From NCBI RefSeq assembly GCF_005049235.1, contig NZ_SUMD01000001.1, forward strand, positions 62,001-126,000: a DNA stretch of 64,000 nucleotides, read 5' to 3'. The number at the start of each line of letters is the position of its first letter. Positions within the stretch are counted from its first letter, which is position 1. Positions 27,332 through 35,573 of this stretch are shown here, piece by piece. The notes beneath the pieces are model-generated. The model had not been told where the DNA came from. It saw nothing but the letters and a program-made list of their open reading frames with translations, and searched no databases. Source of the stretch: Rhodococcus oryzae. GTDB taxonomy: Bacteria > Actinomycetota > Actinomycetes > Mycobacteriales > Mycobacteriaceae. Position numbers and translations under genes: made by a program.

Positions 27332-28728
27332 GCCGAAACCTCCCGTCGGATGAACACGGCCATCTGGGTGGGCGCGCCATGGGTCTCGTCGACGTCACCG
27401 ATCCCCGTGAAGCTCACGTCGTAGCCGTGTGCTGACGTGATCTCTCCTGCCCAGTCCTCGAATTGTCTACGGCTGAACTCGAATCGGTGGTCGGGATGCC
27501 GGAAGGTGCCCGGCTCGAGATTCGGATACAGCACGTTGTACTCGGAGTTGGGCGTGGTCACCAGGACCACCCGCGGGTGCATGTCGGCGAACACCGACCG
27601 CACCAGCGCAGGCAGCCGCGACTCGTCGACGTGTTCGATGACCTCCATCAACACCACCGCGTCGTACCCCCTCAAACGTGGATCTCGATAGGTGGCCGAC
27701 GACTGGAGCACCGAGATCCGCTCCCGCTGACGGTCCGACAGCTCGGCCAACCCCAGCCTGCGTTCCGCTCTACGCAGCGCGCTGTCGCTGACATCGACGC
27801 CGACGATCTTGGTGAAGGCAGGCCGGGTGAGCAACTCCCGCAACATCTTTCCCTCCCCGCAGCCGACATCGACGACTCGCGCGACACCGAGGTCCTCGAG
27901 CGTCGCGATCACGGCGTCCTGACGCCGGTTCGCGAGGCCGGCGTTGACCACCGGCACATCACCTGTTTCCAGGGTTGTGTCCTCGACCAGCCGATCGACG
28001 ACGGACGCCACCAGCTCGCGTCGGTGTGCGAGGTAGCGCGAGGCGATCAGTTCGGCTTCCGGGTGGCCGCTCAGCCACTCCCCTGCCATCCGAACCAGCT
28101 TGTCGGCCTCCTCCTCGCCGACCCAGTAGTGCTTGACATCATCGAGCACCGGCAGCAGGACGTAGAGGTGTCGCAGCGCCGCGGACAACGTCAGCGTGCC
28201 GACGAGCGTCAGGCTCACATATGCCGAGTCGCCCCACTGCGGAATCGTCTCGTCCAGCGGGAGCGGCTCCGCGATGACGTCCCAGCCGAGCGGCCCGAAG
28301 AGCCGGCGCGGCAGGTCTGCGCCGCCACGGGCCGGCATCGCCGGAATGGTGACCCGCAGCGGCAAGGCCGTCAGCGGAAGTTCCTGGCGCGATGCGAGCG
28401 TCCCGGCGAGGGCTGATTTGAACACTCGCGAGATCGCCACCGCCAGCATCGACGACCCGGCATACGGTCGATCGTTGACGTACTGTCCCAACGCGAAACC
28501 ATCACTGCCCCGCCGGAACTTGCTGCGCGCCAACTCGACTGGATCGACGTCGAGGATCATCGCCACGGTGCAGCTCGACTGCGAGGACTCCGGATAGAGC
28601 ACGGTCGCGGTCCCCACCGACAACTCGAACGTCTGCACCCGATCGGGATGCTTGTGCAGGAGATAGCCGAGGTCCGACGCATCCGGGAAGCCGCCAGTCG
28701 CGGTCGCGGTCAGTGTGAACAGCACCAT
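27328..28728 (-). CDS. hen1: 3'-terminal RNA ribose 2'-O-methyltransferase Hen1
   Basis: A 466-residue protein. The N-terminal half (about 1-230) is the bacteria-specific Hen1 domain that partners Pnkp and activates its ligase. The C-terminal methyltransferase has the SAM motif VVDVGCGEGKM (about 285-295) and the metal site Glu362, Glu365, His366 (EVIEHVD), with His411 or His414 in the HPDH segment as the fourth ligand. It methylates the 2'-OH at the broken 3' end before sealing, so the repaired tRNA resists re-cleavage. It is first in a hen1-pnkp operon, and its promoter region is shared with an iron-boxed divergent gene. Confidence 0.95.
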   Translation of the reverse strand: MVLFTLTATATGGFPDASDLGYLLHKHPDRVQTFELSVGTATVLYPESSQSSCTVAMILDVDPVELARSKFRRGSDGFALGQYVNDRPYAGSSMLAVAISRVFKSALAGTLASRQELPLTALPLRVTIPAMPARGGADLPRRLFGPLGWDVIAEPLPLDETIPQWGDSAYVSLTLVGTLTLSAALRHLYVLLPVLDDVKHYWVGEEEADKLVRMAGEWLSGHPEAELIASRYLAHRRELVASVVDRLVEDTTLETGDVPVVNAGLANRRQDAVIATLEDLGVARVVDVGCGEGKMLRELLTRPAFTKIVGVDVSDSALRRAERRLGLAELSDRQRERISVLQSSATYRDPRLRGYDAVVLMEVIEHVDESRLPALVRSVFADMHPRVVLVTTPNSEYNVLYPNLEPGTFRHPDHRFEFSRRQFEDWAGEITSAHGYDVSFTGIGDVDETHGAPTQMAVFIRREVSA

Positions 28729-28824
28729 TCGGACACTACCGGCGGTGTCGAGCGACTTTCCGTCGCGACAGGCACGTCCGGCACCTCATCAGATCCTGAC
28801 GCACCACATCGGACACCCGATAAT

Positions 28825-28843
28825 GTAGCTTAGCCTCGCCTAT
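28825..28843. promoter_or_regulatory. IdeR/DtxR-type iron box 1 between hen1 and protein B
   Basis: GTAGCTTAGCCTCGCCTAT matches 14 of 19 consensus positions. Its centre is 20 bases from that of the second box, with an AT-rich core (TATATAAATATA) at their junction that could hold -10 elements in both directions. Confidence 0.6.
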
Positions 28844-28844
28844 A

Positions 28845-28863
28845 TAAATATAGGCTAACCTAA
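28845..28863. promoter_or_regulatory. IdeR/DtxR-type iron box 2 between hen1 and protein B
   Basis: TAAATATAGGCTAACCTAA has a perfect right half (TAGGCTAACCTAA) and 15 of 19 matches overall. It ends 60 bases before the start of protein B and lies 117 bases upstream of the hen1 start on the other strand. Confidence 0.7.
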
Positions 28864-28923
28864 AACGGATTTTTGCTCGTCTCATGGCGCCGTGACCTGC
28901 GGCTATGACCAGGAAGAAGGAAG

Positions 28924-31173
28924 ATGCGCGCGTTAGGCAGGGTCGCATTCGCGACCATGGCGGTCGCCATGGCATTGACGGCGCCGGCGGGCGTCGCGGT
29001 CGCCAACCCCGATACCTCCGGCGACACGGCCGACCACACCATCTCCGGCCCCGCGGTCACGACCGTCAGCAAGACGACCGGCCTGAGCGCCGACGGTGAG
29101 ACCATTACCGTCTCGGGCTCCGGATTCTCCGGCAAGGAGCCCGGCATCTATGTCGGCCTCGCCCAGGACAGCATGTTCTCCACAACCAACGCCGATGCCT
29201 GGATGTCCACCGTGTACGTCCGGGCCAGCCAGATCACCGGCGGCGCCTGGTCGACCTCGGTCGCGGTGACGGGCGTCAAGGGCGCCTCGGATTGCACCGC
29301 GAATTCCTGCTCGATCTACACCGTTGCCGCACATGGCTCGTCGGACCGCACCCAGGACACCCAGACTTCGGTGACCTTCGCCGCGGCACCCACGACCACG
29401 ACGCCACCACCGACCACGACCACCACCACGGCGCCACCCACCACCACCACCACCACGACACCGCAGCCGACCACGACGACGACACCGCCATCCACCACGA
29501 CCACCAAACCCCCGACGACGACCACAACGCCGCCGACCACCACCACCAAACCGCCGACCACCACCACGGCGCCGCCCACGACGACGACCACGCCACCACC
29601 CACCACGACCACCAAACCCCCGACGACGACCACAACGCCGCCGACCACCACCACCAAGCCCCCGACACCACCCGCGGGCAGCGGACCGAGCGTGAGCGCC
29701 AATCGGACCAGCGGACTCAACGCCGCCGGCGACACCGTCACCGTCACGGGGCGCGGCTTCTCGACCTCCGGGCCCGGCCTCTACATCGGCGTCGCCCAGA
29801 TGAACCGGTTCTCGGTGACCGACGCCTCGGTCTTCCAGGACGCGAAGTTCATCAAGCCGTCGGACATGCCGGGCGGCTCCTGGTCGGCGACACTCAATGT
29901 CTCGTCCACCTTCGCCGGTAGCGACTGCATCGCCAATGCCTGCGCCATCTACACCCTGGCCGCCCACGGCTCGTCCGACCGCAGCCAGGACACGACCACG
30001 CGCATCACCTTCGGCGGCGGCACCGCGGGCCCCGGCACCCCCGCAGGACCCGGAACTCCCGAGGCCCCGGCAGGACCCGGCACACCTGCGGGACCCGACG
30101 CACCCGCGGGACCCCATCCCGGAACCGGCGGTGGCACGGTGGCGTCCAACCCCAACCTGTCGGTGAAACTGTCCAAGGGCACGGACCTCGCCCCGGCCGG
30201 CGAGACCGTGACCATCTCGGGTTCCGGATTCTCCGGAGCGGCACCGGGCCTCTACGTCGGCCTCGTCCAGGACAACCGTTTCTCCGCCACCGACGCCTCG
30301 GCCTGGATGACGACCACATTCCTCAAGCCGGAGGCAATCTCCGGCGGCAACTGGTCCACGACCATGGAACTCCGCGCCGTCGTTGGCGATTTCGACTGCA
30401 TGCGCAACACCTGCTCGATCTACACAGTCGCCGCCCACGGCTCGAGTGACCGCAGCCAGGACTCACGGACCCCGGTGGGCTTCGCCGGCGGCGTCGCGCC
30501 GGACACGACCGGGACACCGGCGGCCAATCCCGCATCCAACAATGCGGGCGGGGCAAAGGGCGCTGCAGGCGGGGCCAAGAGCAAGGTCGGAGAGGGCAAT
30601 ACCGTCTCGGTCACCCTGTCGAAGTCGCGCGGCCTCAAGGTCGAGGGCGACACGATCACCATCGCGGGCACCGGATTCTCCGGCAGCGGCCCCGGCATCT
30701 ATGCCGGCCTCATCCAGGACGACAAGTTCTCCACCACCGACGCGGGAGCCTGGATGACCACGGCGTTCATCACGCCGAACAAGATCACCAATGGCGCCTG
30801 GTCCGTCACCATGGACGTGATGGCCGTCAAGGGCGACTCGGACTGCACCAAGAATGCCTGTTCCGTCTACACCATTGCCGCACACGGCTCGAGTGATCGC
30901 AGTCAGGACAGCCAGACACCGGTCAGCTTCGGCGACGACCCGACAGGGGCCGACGAACCGACACTGGCGGCGGCCAACGGCGACGCGAATGGCACCTCCG
31001 CGTCGGGCGGAAGTTCACGCTCCGCGCTCAGCAGCCTCTCCAGCACGTTCGAGAGCACAGCCTGGATCGCCCCGCTGCTGATCGGCGGTGGCGTCGGAGC
31101 CGGAATTGCAGTGGCGACGACCTTCGCACTACGGCGCCGAACCAGTTCCGATCCGAATCTCGTCAACGACTGA
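28924..31173 (+). CDS. exported, membrane-anchored protein with four neocarzinostatin-like repeats and a Thr/Pro stalk (protein B)
   Basis: A 749-residue protein. The ATG follows GAAGGAAG. The signal peptide spans 1-27. Repeat 1 (42-152) is followed by a 95-residue Thr/Pro/Lys linker (156-250), repeat 2 (255-363), a Gly-Thr-Pro-Ala linker (365-400), repeat 3 (408-520), repeat 4 (559-669), a Ser/Gly-rich spacer, and a transmembrane helix (713-735) with an ALRRRT tail. Every repeat keeps the DC-x4-C pair, the Tyr of IYVGL or LYVGL (Tyr-Ala in repeat 4) and the His of AAHGSSDR. The Thr-rich stalk probably spans the mycolate wall and may be glycosylated. Two iron boxes precede the gene. A ligand-binding surface role is inferred. 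Confidence 0.8.
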   Translation: MRALGRVAFATMAVAMALTAPAGVAVANPDTSGDTADHTISGPAVTTVSKTTGLSADGETITVSGSGFSGKEPGIYVGLAQDSMFSTTNADAWMSTVYVRASQITGGAWSTSVAVTGVKGASDCTANSCSIYTVAAHGSSDRTQDTQTSVTFAAAPTTTTPPPTTTTTTAPPTTTTTTTPQPTTTTTPPSTTTTKPPTTTTTPPTTTTKPPTTTTAPPTTTTTPPPTTTTKPPTTTTTPPTTTTKPPTPPAGSGPSVSANRTSGLNAAGDTVTVTGRGFSTSGPGLYIGVAQMNRFSVTDASVFQDAKFIKPSDMPGGSWSATLNVSSTFAGSDCIANACAIYTLAAHGSSDRSQDTTTRITFGGGTAGPGTPAGPGTPEAPAGPGTPAGPDAPAGPHPGTGGGTVASNPNLSVKLSKGTDLAPAGETVTISGSGFSGAAPGLYVGLVQDNRFSATDASAWMTTTFLKPEAISGGNWSTTMELRAVVGDFDCMRNTCSIYTVAAHGSSDRSQDSRTPVGFAGGVAPDTTGTPAANPASNNAGGAKGAAGGAKSKVGEGNTVSVTLSKSRGLKVEGDTITIAGTGFSGSGPGIYAGLIQDDKFSTTDAGAWMTTAFITPNKITNGAWSVTMDVMAVKGDSDCTKNACSVYTIAAHGSSDRSQDSQTPVSFGDDPTGADEPTLAAANGDANGTSASGGSSRSALSSLSSTFESTAWIAPLLIGGGVGAGIAVATTFALRRRTSSDPNLVND
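29492..29658 (+). repeat. 108-bp direct repeat in the Thr/Pro stalk
   Basis: A stretch of about 57 bases beginning CCACCACGACCACCAAAC at 29492 recurs at 29600, 108 bases (36 codons) later, nearly unchanged. The surrounding ACC/ACG/CCG-rich DNA is low complexity, so the stalk length may vary by slippage or recombination. Confidence 0.75.
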
Positions 31174-31288
31174 GCGATATCCGGGTCACCTCATCGAAGT
31201 CTGCTGTGACCTGGGGACTTCCGCTGCGAACTGCCGGGTCACGGCTGCCGGAAATGTCCGACTTTTGCTCTGGACAACCACCCATAAC

Positions 31289-31307
31289 TTAGGTTAGCTT
31301 TCCCTAA
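31289..31307 (+). promoter_or_regulatory. IdeR/DtxR-type iron box upstream of repeat protein C
   Basis: TTAGGTTAGCTTTCCCTAA matches 16 of 19 positions of the iron-box consensus, the best of the four sites here. It ends 59 bases before the protein C start. The rest of the 193-base interval from 31174 shows only a weak GGTCAC/GTGACC inverted repeat near 31184-31211. Confidence 0.75.
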
Positions 31308-31366
31308 GCTATTGCCCTCCCTTCAGTTGACGCCACTCTGGCGACACACACCAAGAAAGCAGGAAC

Positions 31367-32230
31367 ATGCGCACGTTCAACAAGGCAGCCATCATCGCCG
31401 TTGCCGCCACGATCACCTGGGCGATGCCGGTCGGCGTCGCGGGAGCGATCACCACGCCGTTCGGCGACATCAACACCGGGTCGCTGGGCAGCCTCGGTTC
31501 CAGTGCCCCGGAGACAGAGGAGCCGGGGACCGAGGTGCCTGCTCCGCGCGTCGCGCTGTCGAAGTCGACGGACCTCACCGCCGCCGGCGACACCATCACC
31601 GTCTCCGGCACCGGGTTCTCCGGCGCGGGCTCCGGCCTCTACGTCGGTCTCATCCAGGACAGCAAGTACTCCGCCACCGATGCCGGCGCCTGGATGACCA
31701 CCAAGTGGCTCAAGCCCACCGACATCACCGCAGGCGCCTGGACCGCCACCATCGACGTCGCCGCCATCAAGGGCGACTCGAACTGCCTCCAGAACACCTG
31801 CTCGATCTACACGGTCGCCGCACACGGCTCGGCCGACCGCACGCAGGACACCAAGACCCCCGTCACCTTCAAGGCACCCGTCGTGGTGCCGACCGGACCG
31901 GCGGTGACGGCCTCGAAGACCAGCGACATCGCCGCTGCCGGTGAGGCGATCACCGTCTCGGGCACCGGATTCTCCGGCGCCGGTGCCGGCCTCTACGTCG
32001 GTCTCATCCAGGACAGCAAGTACTCCGCCACCGACTCCACCGCCTGGATGACCACCAAGTGGCTCAAGCCCACCGACATCACCGCAGGCGCCTGGACCGC
32101 CACCATCGACGTCGCCGCCATCAAGGGCGACTCGAACTGCCTCCAGAACACCTGCTCGATCTACACGGTCGCCGCACACGGCTCGGCCGACCGCACCCAG
32201 GACACCAAGACCCCCGTCACCTTCAAGTGA
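31367..32230 (+). CDS. secreted protein with two neocarzinostatin-like repeats (protein C)
   Basis: A 287-residue protein with a signal peptide (1-27, ending AGA), a short Gly/Ser/Glu linker, and two domains (61-168 and 179-286). The protein stops right after the second domain at TPVTFK, so unlike A and B it has no membrane anchor and should be released or only loosely wall-bound. Both domains keep DSNC-x4-C, LYVGLIQDSKYSATD and AAHGSADRTQDTKTP. The last 80 residues of the two domains are almost identical, also in DNA, showing a recent duplication. It has the strongest iron box of the locus. It could act as a soluble carrier passing a ligand to A and B; that is inference. Confidence 0.8.
   Translation: MRTFNKAAIIAVAATITWAMPVGVAGAITTPFGDINTGSLGSLGSSAPETEEPGTEVPAPRVALSKSTDLTAAGDTITVSGTGFSGAGSGLYVGLIQDSKYSATDAGAWMTTKWLKPTDITAGAWTATIDVAAIKGDSNCLQNTCSIYTVAAHGSADRTQDTKTPVTFKAPVVVPTGPAVTASKTSDIAAAGEAITVSGTGFSGAGAGLYVGLIQDSKYSATDSTAWMTTKWLKPTDITAGAWTATIDVAAIKGDSNCLQNTCSIYTVAAHGSADRTQDTKTPVTFK
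31634..32227 (+). repeat. recent 354-bp internal tandem duplication in protein C
   Basis: Bases 31634-31873 recur at 31988-32227, offset by 354 bases (118 codons). I see only a few differences over 240 bases, clustered at the codons after SATD and near the final ACC/ACG. The upstream parts of each unit are more diverged. Confidence 0.85.
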
Positions 32231-32250
32231 CCTGAACCGCCTTGCCGTCG

Positions 32251-32288
32251 AGGTCTGGCCTTCGTTCTCACGAGCGGAGGCCAGACCT
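32251..32288. terminator. hairpin terminator after protein C
   Basis: AGGTCTGGCCT (32251-32261) pairs perfectly with AGGCCAGACCT (32278-32288), and an inner TCGT/ACGA pairing extends the stem. It lies between the convergent protein C and hydrolase genes and could serve both. Confidence 0.65.
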
Positions 32289-32341
32289 TGTGGCGTACCC
32301 GGGGAGACGTGCGACAACCGTCCCGCACCGACCTCGTTCGA

Positions 32342-33673
32342 TCAGCTGGTCCAGCGTCCGGGCGGAGGCTCCATGGAGGTGTAGGCGGGCAGCGGCAGGG
32401 GCTGATCGTTCAGGAATGTCTCCAGCAAGCCGGTGTAGATCTCCGGTTGGTCCGTCGAGACCCCGTGGCCTGCGCCCTGGATGTCGACCAGCGTGGAGCG
32501 AGGGAAGGTGTCACGGTATTCGCGTGTGACCGGCCAACGGAGGAAGTCGCATTGCGCCGCCATGACCAGGATGGGAACCCGTGCGTTCGTGAGGGCAGGC
32601 CGGGGATCCGGGATGGAGTCGAAATCCGCCGTCGTCATCTGGTTGACGTAGAAGCCCTGCGGGTTGTTGTGCGGTGGCGTGGTGACCTCGCGTGAGCACG
32701 AGGCCCCGTCGCGGCCGGTGAGGGCGACCTCGTGCATCCATGAGTCGGCTTCGGCGTCGGGGACGAACGCATGCGCGGCTTGGGGATTCACGCCCATCAG
32801 CAGTGATTGGGCGAGAATGCGTGGGTTGCCCATCAGTTCGTCGTAGCGGGCCTGCTGGGCGGGATCCATCTCGTGCCAGGGCTCGCCGACACCGTCGGGA
32901 AATGCCGTCGGCCAGATCGCCCCCGGCGCGACGAAGACAGCTTTCGCGACCCGGTCGGGGTGCGCCGCGATGTACTGCGCCGTCAACGATCCACCCCAGG
33001 ACCGTCCGACCAGGACGAGTTGCTCGGCACCGAGTTCCTGCCGAATCGCCTCGAGATCGGCCACCTGGCGCTGCACGGTGTAATCGGTGACATCGTCGAG
33101 TCGGGTCGAACGGCCCGCCCCCACTTGGTCATACGCGTATACATCGAACCCCTGCGCGGCGAGTTCGGCGCCGCCGACCGGTACTCCCTCGCCGGGTGTT
33201 CCCGGTCCGCCGTGGACGAAGATCACCGGCGGCTTCGAGGTCGGGAGTTCGGCGGCCGGAGCGTGGACATAGGCGATTCGCGACCCGGTCGACAGGTCCC
33301 AGTACTGGACGGCCGAGGGCGCCTCTGCTTCCGGCTGGGCCGGGAACGGACTGAGAATCGTCGATGCTGCCAACACGGTGACGGCCACGCCGATCGCCGC
33401 GCTCAGTCCGGCCGCCCCCGCCCCGGCGCGACGCACCCCCGTCAGCCGAAAACCCCACCAGCTCAGCAGAAAACAGACGGAAACGGCGACGGCCAGTCCC
33501 GCGCCGAGGTACAGCGCCGGGGTGTCAACCGCGAGCGCCACCAGGCCCACCGCCAGCGCTCCGACGACCAGCGCCACCACGATTCCGACGACGATGGTCA
33601 TCACCCCCATGGCGACACGCCACCGACCGCGCGCCCTCCCGGGCGTCGCCGATTCTTGCGGTTCAACCGTCAT
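32342..33673 (-). CDS. membrane-anchored alpha/beta hydrolase, proline iminopeptidase-like
   Basis: A 443-residue protein starting at the ATG (33673) that overlaps the tetR stop as ATGA; an in-frame start at 33697 is less likely. The N-terminal 110 residues hold three or four transmembrane helices. The rest is an alpha/beta hydrolase with the oxyanion loop FVHGGPGTPG, the nucleophile Ser in VGRSWGGSL, and a late His in GAGHGVS. HGGPG with GxSWGG is the pattern of S33 proline iminopeptidases and related hydrolases. The catalytic domain probably faces outward. It forms an operon with its TetR regulator; substrate unknown. Confidence 0.85.
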   Translation of the reverse strand: MTVEPQESATPGRARGRWRVAMGVMTIVVGIVVALVVGALAVGLVALAVDTPALYLGAGLAVAVSVCFLLSWWGFRLTGVRRAGAGAAGLSAAIGVAVTVLAASTILSPFPAQPEAEAPSAVQYWDLSTGSRIAYVHAPAAELPTSKPPVIFVHGGPGTPGEGVPVGGAELAAQGFDVYAYDQVGAGRSTRLDDVTDYTVQRQVADLEAIRQELGAEQLVLVGRSWGGSLTAQYIAAHPDRVAKAVFVAPGAIWPTAFPDGVGEPWHEMDPAQQARYDELMGNPRILAQSLLMGVNPQAAHAFVPDAEADSWMHEVALTGRDGASCSREVTTPPHNNPQGFYVNQMTTADFDSIPDPRPALTNARVPILVMAAQCDFLRWPVTREYRDTFPRSTLVDIQGAGHGVSTDQPEIYTGLLETFLNDQPLPLPAYTSMEPPPGRWTS

Positions 33674-34335
33674 CGCAGGTCGGCCTCCGACTTCCACCGC
33701 GACCCGAACTCCCCCGCCTGCGGTGGCGGGCCGGGCAGGTCACCGCTCGCGGCCAGACCGTCGACGAGCAGGGCGAGGTGGCGGCGTCGCAATTGCCGGG
33801 TCCGCTCCGGGTCCGGAATCCGGATGGCTGCGCACCCCTCGAGCAGCAGCCCGAGATCCAGGGTGACGATGTCGGCACGCAGGTGCCCCGTCGCGCGCGC
33901 CCGCTCGACAAGGGCATCGGTCAGCTCGTGGGAGCGCATGGCGTCGTGCCCCATCTCCTCGGTCGGGGTGAACGACCCCGCCAGGTGCACCGTCAACGAG
34001 TGCACATCGGCGTCGACCACCCTCTCGAGAAATCCGGTCAGTCCGCGCCACGCGTCGGCGTCCTCGAGGCCCGTTTCCGCCTCGGCGATGTAGCGGCGCA
34101 GGCCGTCGTGACACAACGTACGCAGGAGGTCCTCCTTGCCCGGGTATCGGCGGTAGAGCGCGCTGATCCCGACGCCTGCCCGCTGGGCCACCGCGGTGAT
34201 CGGCGCCTTCGGATCGGACAGGAACACCTCCCGAGCGGCCTCCAGGATGACTCCGTCGTTGCGCGCCGCCTGCTGCTTGCGCCCCGGCAGACCGGTCCGG
34301 CTCTCACGAGCTGCGCTTTCAGTCGATTTCGGCAT
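33670..34335 (-). CDS. TetR-family transcriptional regulator
   Basis: A 221-residue regulator starting MPKSTESAARESR. The helix-turn-helix reads PITAVAQRAGVGISALYRRY at about 45-64, followed by PGKEDLLRTLC. The C-terminal half is helical with an LLLEGCAAIRIP segment seen in TetR_C domains. It precedes the hydrolase in one operon and is divergent from the epoxide hydrolase gene, with palindromic elements in between (34344-34403). It probably represses both directions until an epoxide or similar ligand is present. Confidence 0.88.
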   Translation of the reverse strand: MPKSTESAARESRTGLPGRKQQAARNDGVILEAAREVFLSDPKAPITAVAQRAGVGISALYRRYPGKEDLLRTLCHDGLRRYIAEAETGLEDADAWRGLTGFLERVVDADVHSLTVHLAGSFTPTEEMGHDAMRSHELTDALVERARATGHLRADIVTLDLGLLLEGCAAIRIPDPERTRQLRRRHLALLVDGLAASGDLPGPPPQAGEFGSRWKSEADLR

Positions 34336-34343
34336 GAACCGAC

Positions 34344-34403
34344 GGTAACACTGGAACGGAATGATCCGATCTGTTACCTTCAAACGGAACAAAACATTCC
34401 GTT
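34344..34403. promoter_or_regulatory. operator region between tetR and the epoxide hydrolase gene
   Basis: Two inverted repeats lie in the 84-base divergent interval: GGTAACA (34344-34350) with TGTTACC (34372-34378), and AACGGAA (34383-34389) with TTCCGTT (34397-34403). A further GGAACGGAAT sits at 34353-34362. These are likely sites for the neighbouring TetR protein. Confidence 0.55.
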
Positions 34404-34419
34404 CTAATGAGGAGTAGCC

Positions 34420-35556
34420 GTGAACGACATCCGCCCCTTCGCCATCGACGTCCCGCAGGCTCAGCTCGACGACCTGCACGACCGGCTGCGACGCACGCTG
34501 TGGCCGAACGAGCTGCCGGGCGTCGCCGACTCGTACGGTGTCCCGAACGACCGGGTGCGCGCGCTCGCCGCCCGATGGCTCGATGGATTCGACTGGCGCG
34601 CCGTCGAGGCGAGGATCAACTCCTACCCGCAGTTCGTCACCGAGATCGACGGCGAGGACATCCACTTCCTGCACATCAGGTCCCCCCGGCCGGACGCCAC
34701 GGCGCTGGTGCTCACGCACGGATGGCCGGGATCGATCGTCGAGTACCTCGATGTCATCGCCCCGCTCACCGAACCGGAGTCACCCGACGCGCCCGCGTTC
34801 CACCTCGTGATCCCGTCGATCCCGGGCTTCGGCTTCTCCGGCCCGACACGCAGCACCGGCTGGAATCGGTACCGCACCGCCAGGGCCTGGATCGAGCTGA
34901 TGCATCGCTTGGGCTACCAGTCCTACGGGGCGGTCGGCAATGACGGCGGGTCGATGATCGCGCCCGAGATCGGCCGCCTCGACCCGTCGAATGTCGTCGG
35001 CGTGCACGTCACCCAGCTGTTCTCGTTCCCGTCCGGCGATCCGTCCGAGTTCGAGGGGCTCTCCGAGGCCGACCTGGCGGCCCTCGAGCACCTGCAGTGG
35101 TTCCACACGAACAAGATGGCGTTCAACACGCTGCACAGCCAGCAGCCGCAGACCCTCGCGTTCGCCCTCGCCGACTCACCGGTGGGGCTACTGGCGTGGA
35201 ACGCACAGCTTTTCGGGGAGGGCCTCGATGCCGACTTCGTCCTCGCGAACGTCGCGATCTACTGGCTGACCGGCACCGCCGGCTCCTCGACGCGGTTCTA
35301 CTACGAGGACGCACACGCCACCGACCACCCGACCGCGCCGACCACGGTGCCGACCGGTCTGGCGATGTTCGCAGGCGACTTCCAGTCGATCCGCCGGTTC
35401 GCCGAACGCGACCACAGCAACATCGTCAGCTGGAATTCCTACGACACCGCCGGGCCGAGTGGCGGCGCGAACGACGCCGCCGGGCACTACGCCGCGCACG
35501 AGGCGCCCGAGGTCCTGGTCGGCGACATCCGCCAGTTCTTCGCCCGGTTGGCCTGA
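34420..35556 (+). CDS. epoxide hydrolase (EHN-type alpha/beta hydrolase)
   Basis: A 378-residue enzyme with the N-terminal epoxide hydrolase domain (about 1-110, including LRRTLWPNELP), then the oxyanion motif THGWPGS near 102-108, the nucleophile Asp175 in GNDGGS, and a C-terminal histidine region. Family members open epoxides by an aspartyl ester intermediate and include juvenile-hormone-type and microsomal epoxide hydrolases. The GNDGGS variant of the usual GGDWG is common in actinobacterial members. It is divergently transcribed from the TetR/hydrolase operon. It may detoxify epoxides made by the P450s of this chromosome. Confidence 0.9.
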   Translation: MNDIRPFAIDVPQAQLDDLHDRLRRTLWPNELPGVADSYGVPNDRVRALAARWLDGFDWRAVEARINSYPQFVTEIDGEDIHFLHIRSPRPDATALVLTHGWPGSIVEYLDVIAPLTEPESPDAPAFHLVIPSIPGFGFSGPTRSTGWNRYRTARAWIELMHRLGYQSYGAVGNDGGSMIAPEIGRLDPSNVVGVHVTQLFSFPSGDPSEFEGLSEADLAALEHLQWFHTNKMAFNTLHSQQPQTLAFALADSPVGLLAWNAQLFGEGLDADFVLANVAIYWLTGTAGSSTRFYYEDAHATDHPTAPTTVPTGLAMFAGDFQSIRRFAERDHSNIVSWNSYDTAGPSGGANDAAGHYAAHEAPEVLVGDIRQFFARLA

Positions 35557-35573
35557 CCGGAGGCCAGGTGGCA

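Noticed and set aside
29388-29675. Possible CRISPR-like spaced repeat
   Set aside because: The repeats are coding Thr/Pro codons in frame, without unique spacers or cas genes.
29316-29747. Long open frame on the minus strand rich in Val and Gly
   Set aside because: It is the antisense of the Thr/Pro stalk codons of protein B and has no ribosome-binding site or domain.
31184-31211. Terminator after protein B
   Set aside because: The GGTCAC/GTGACC pairing is only six bases with a long loop and no T-run, too weak to list.
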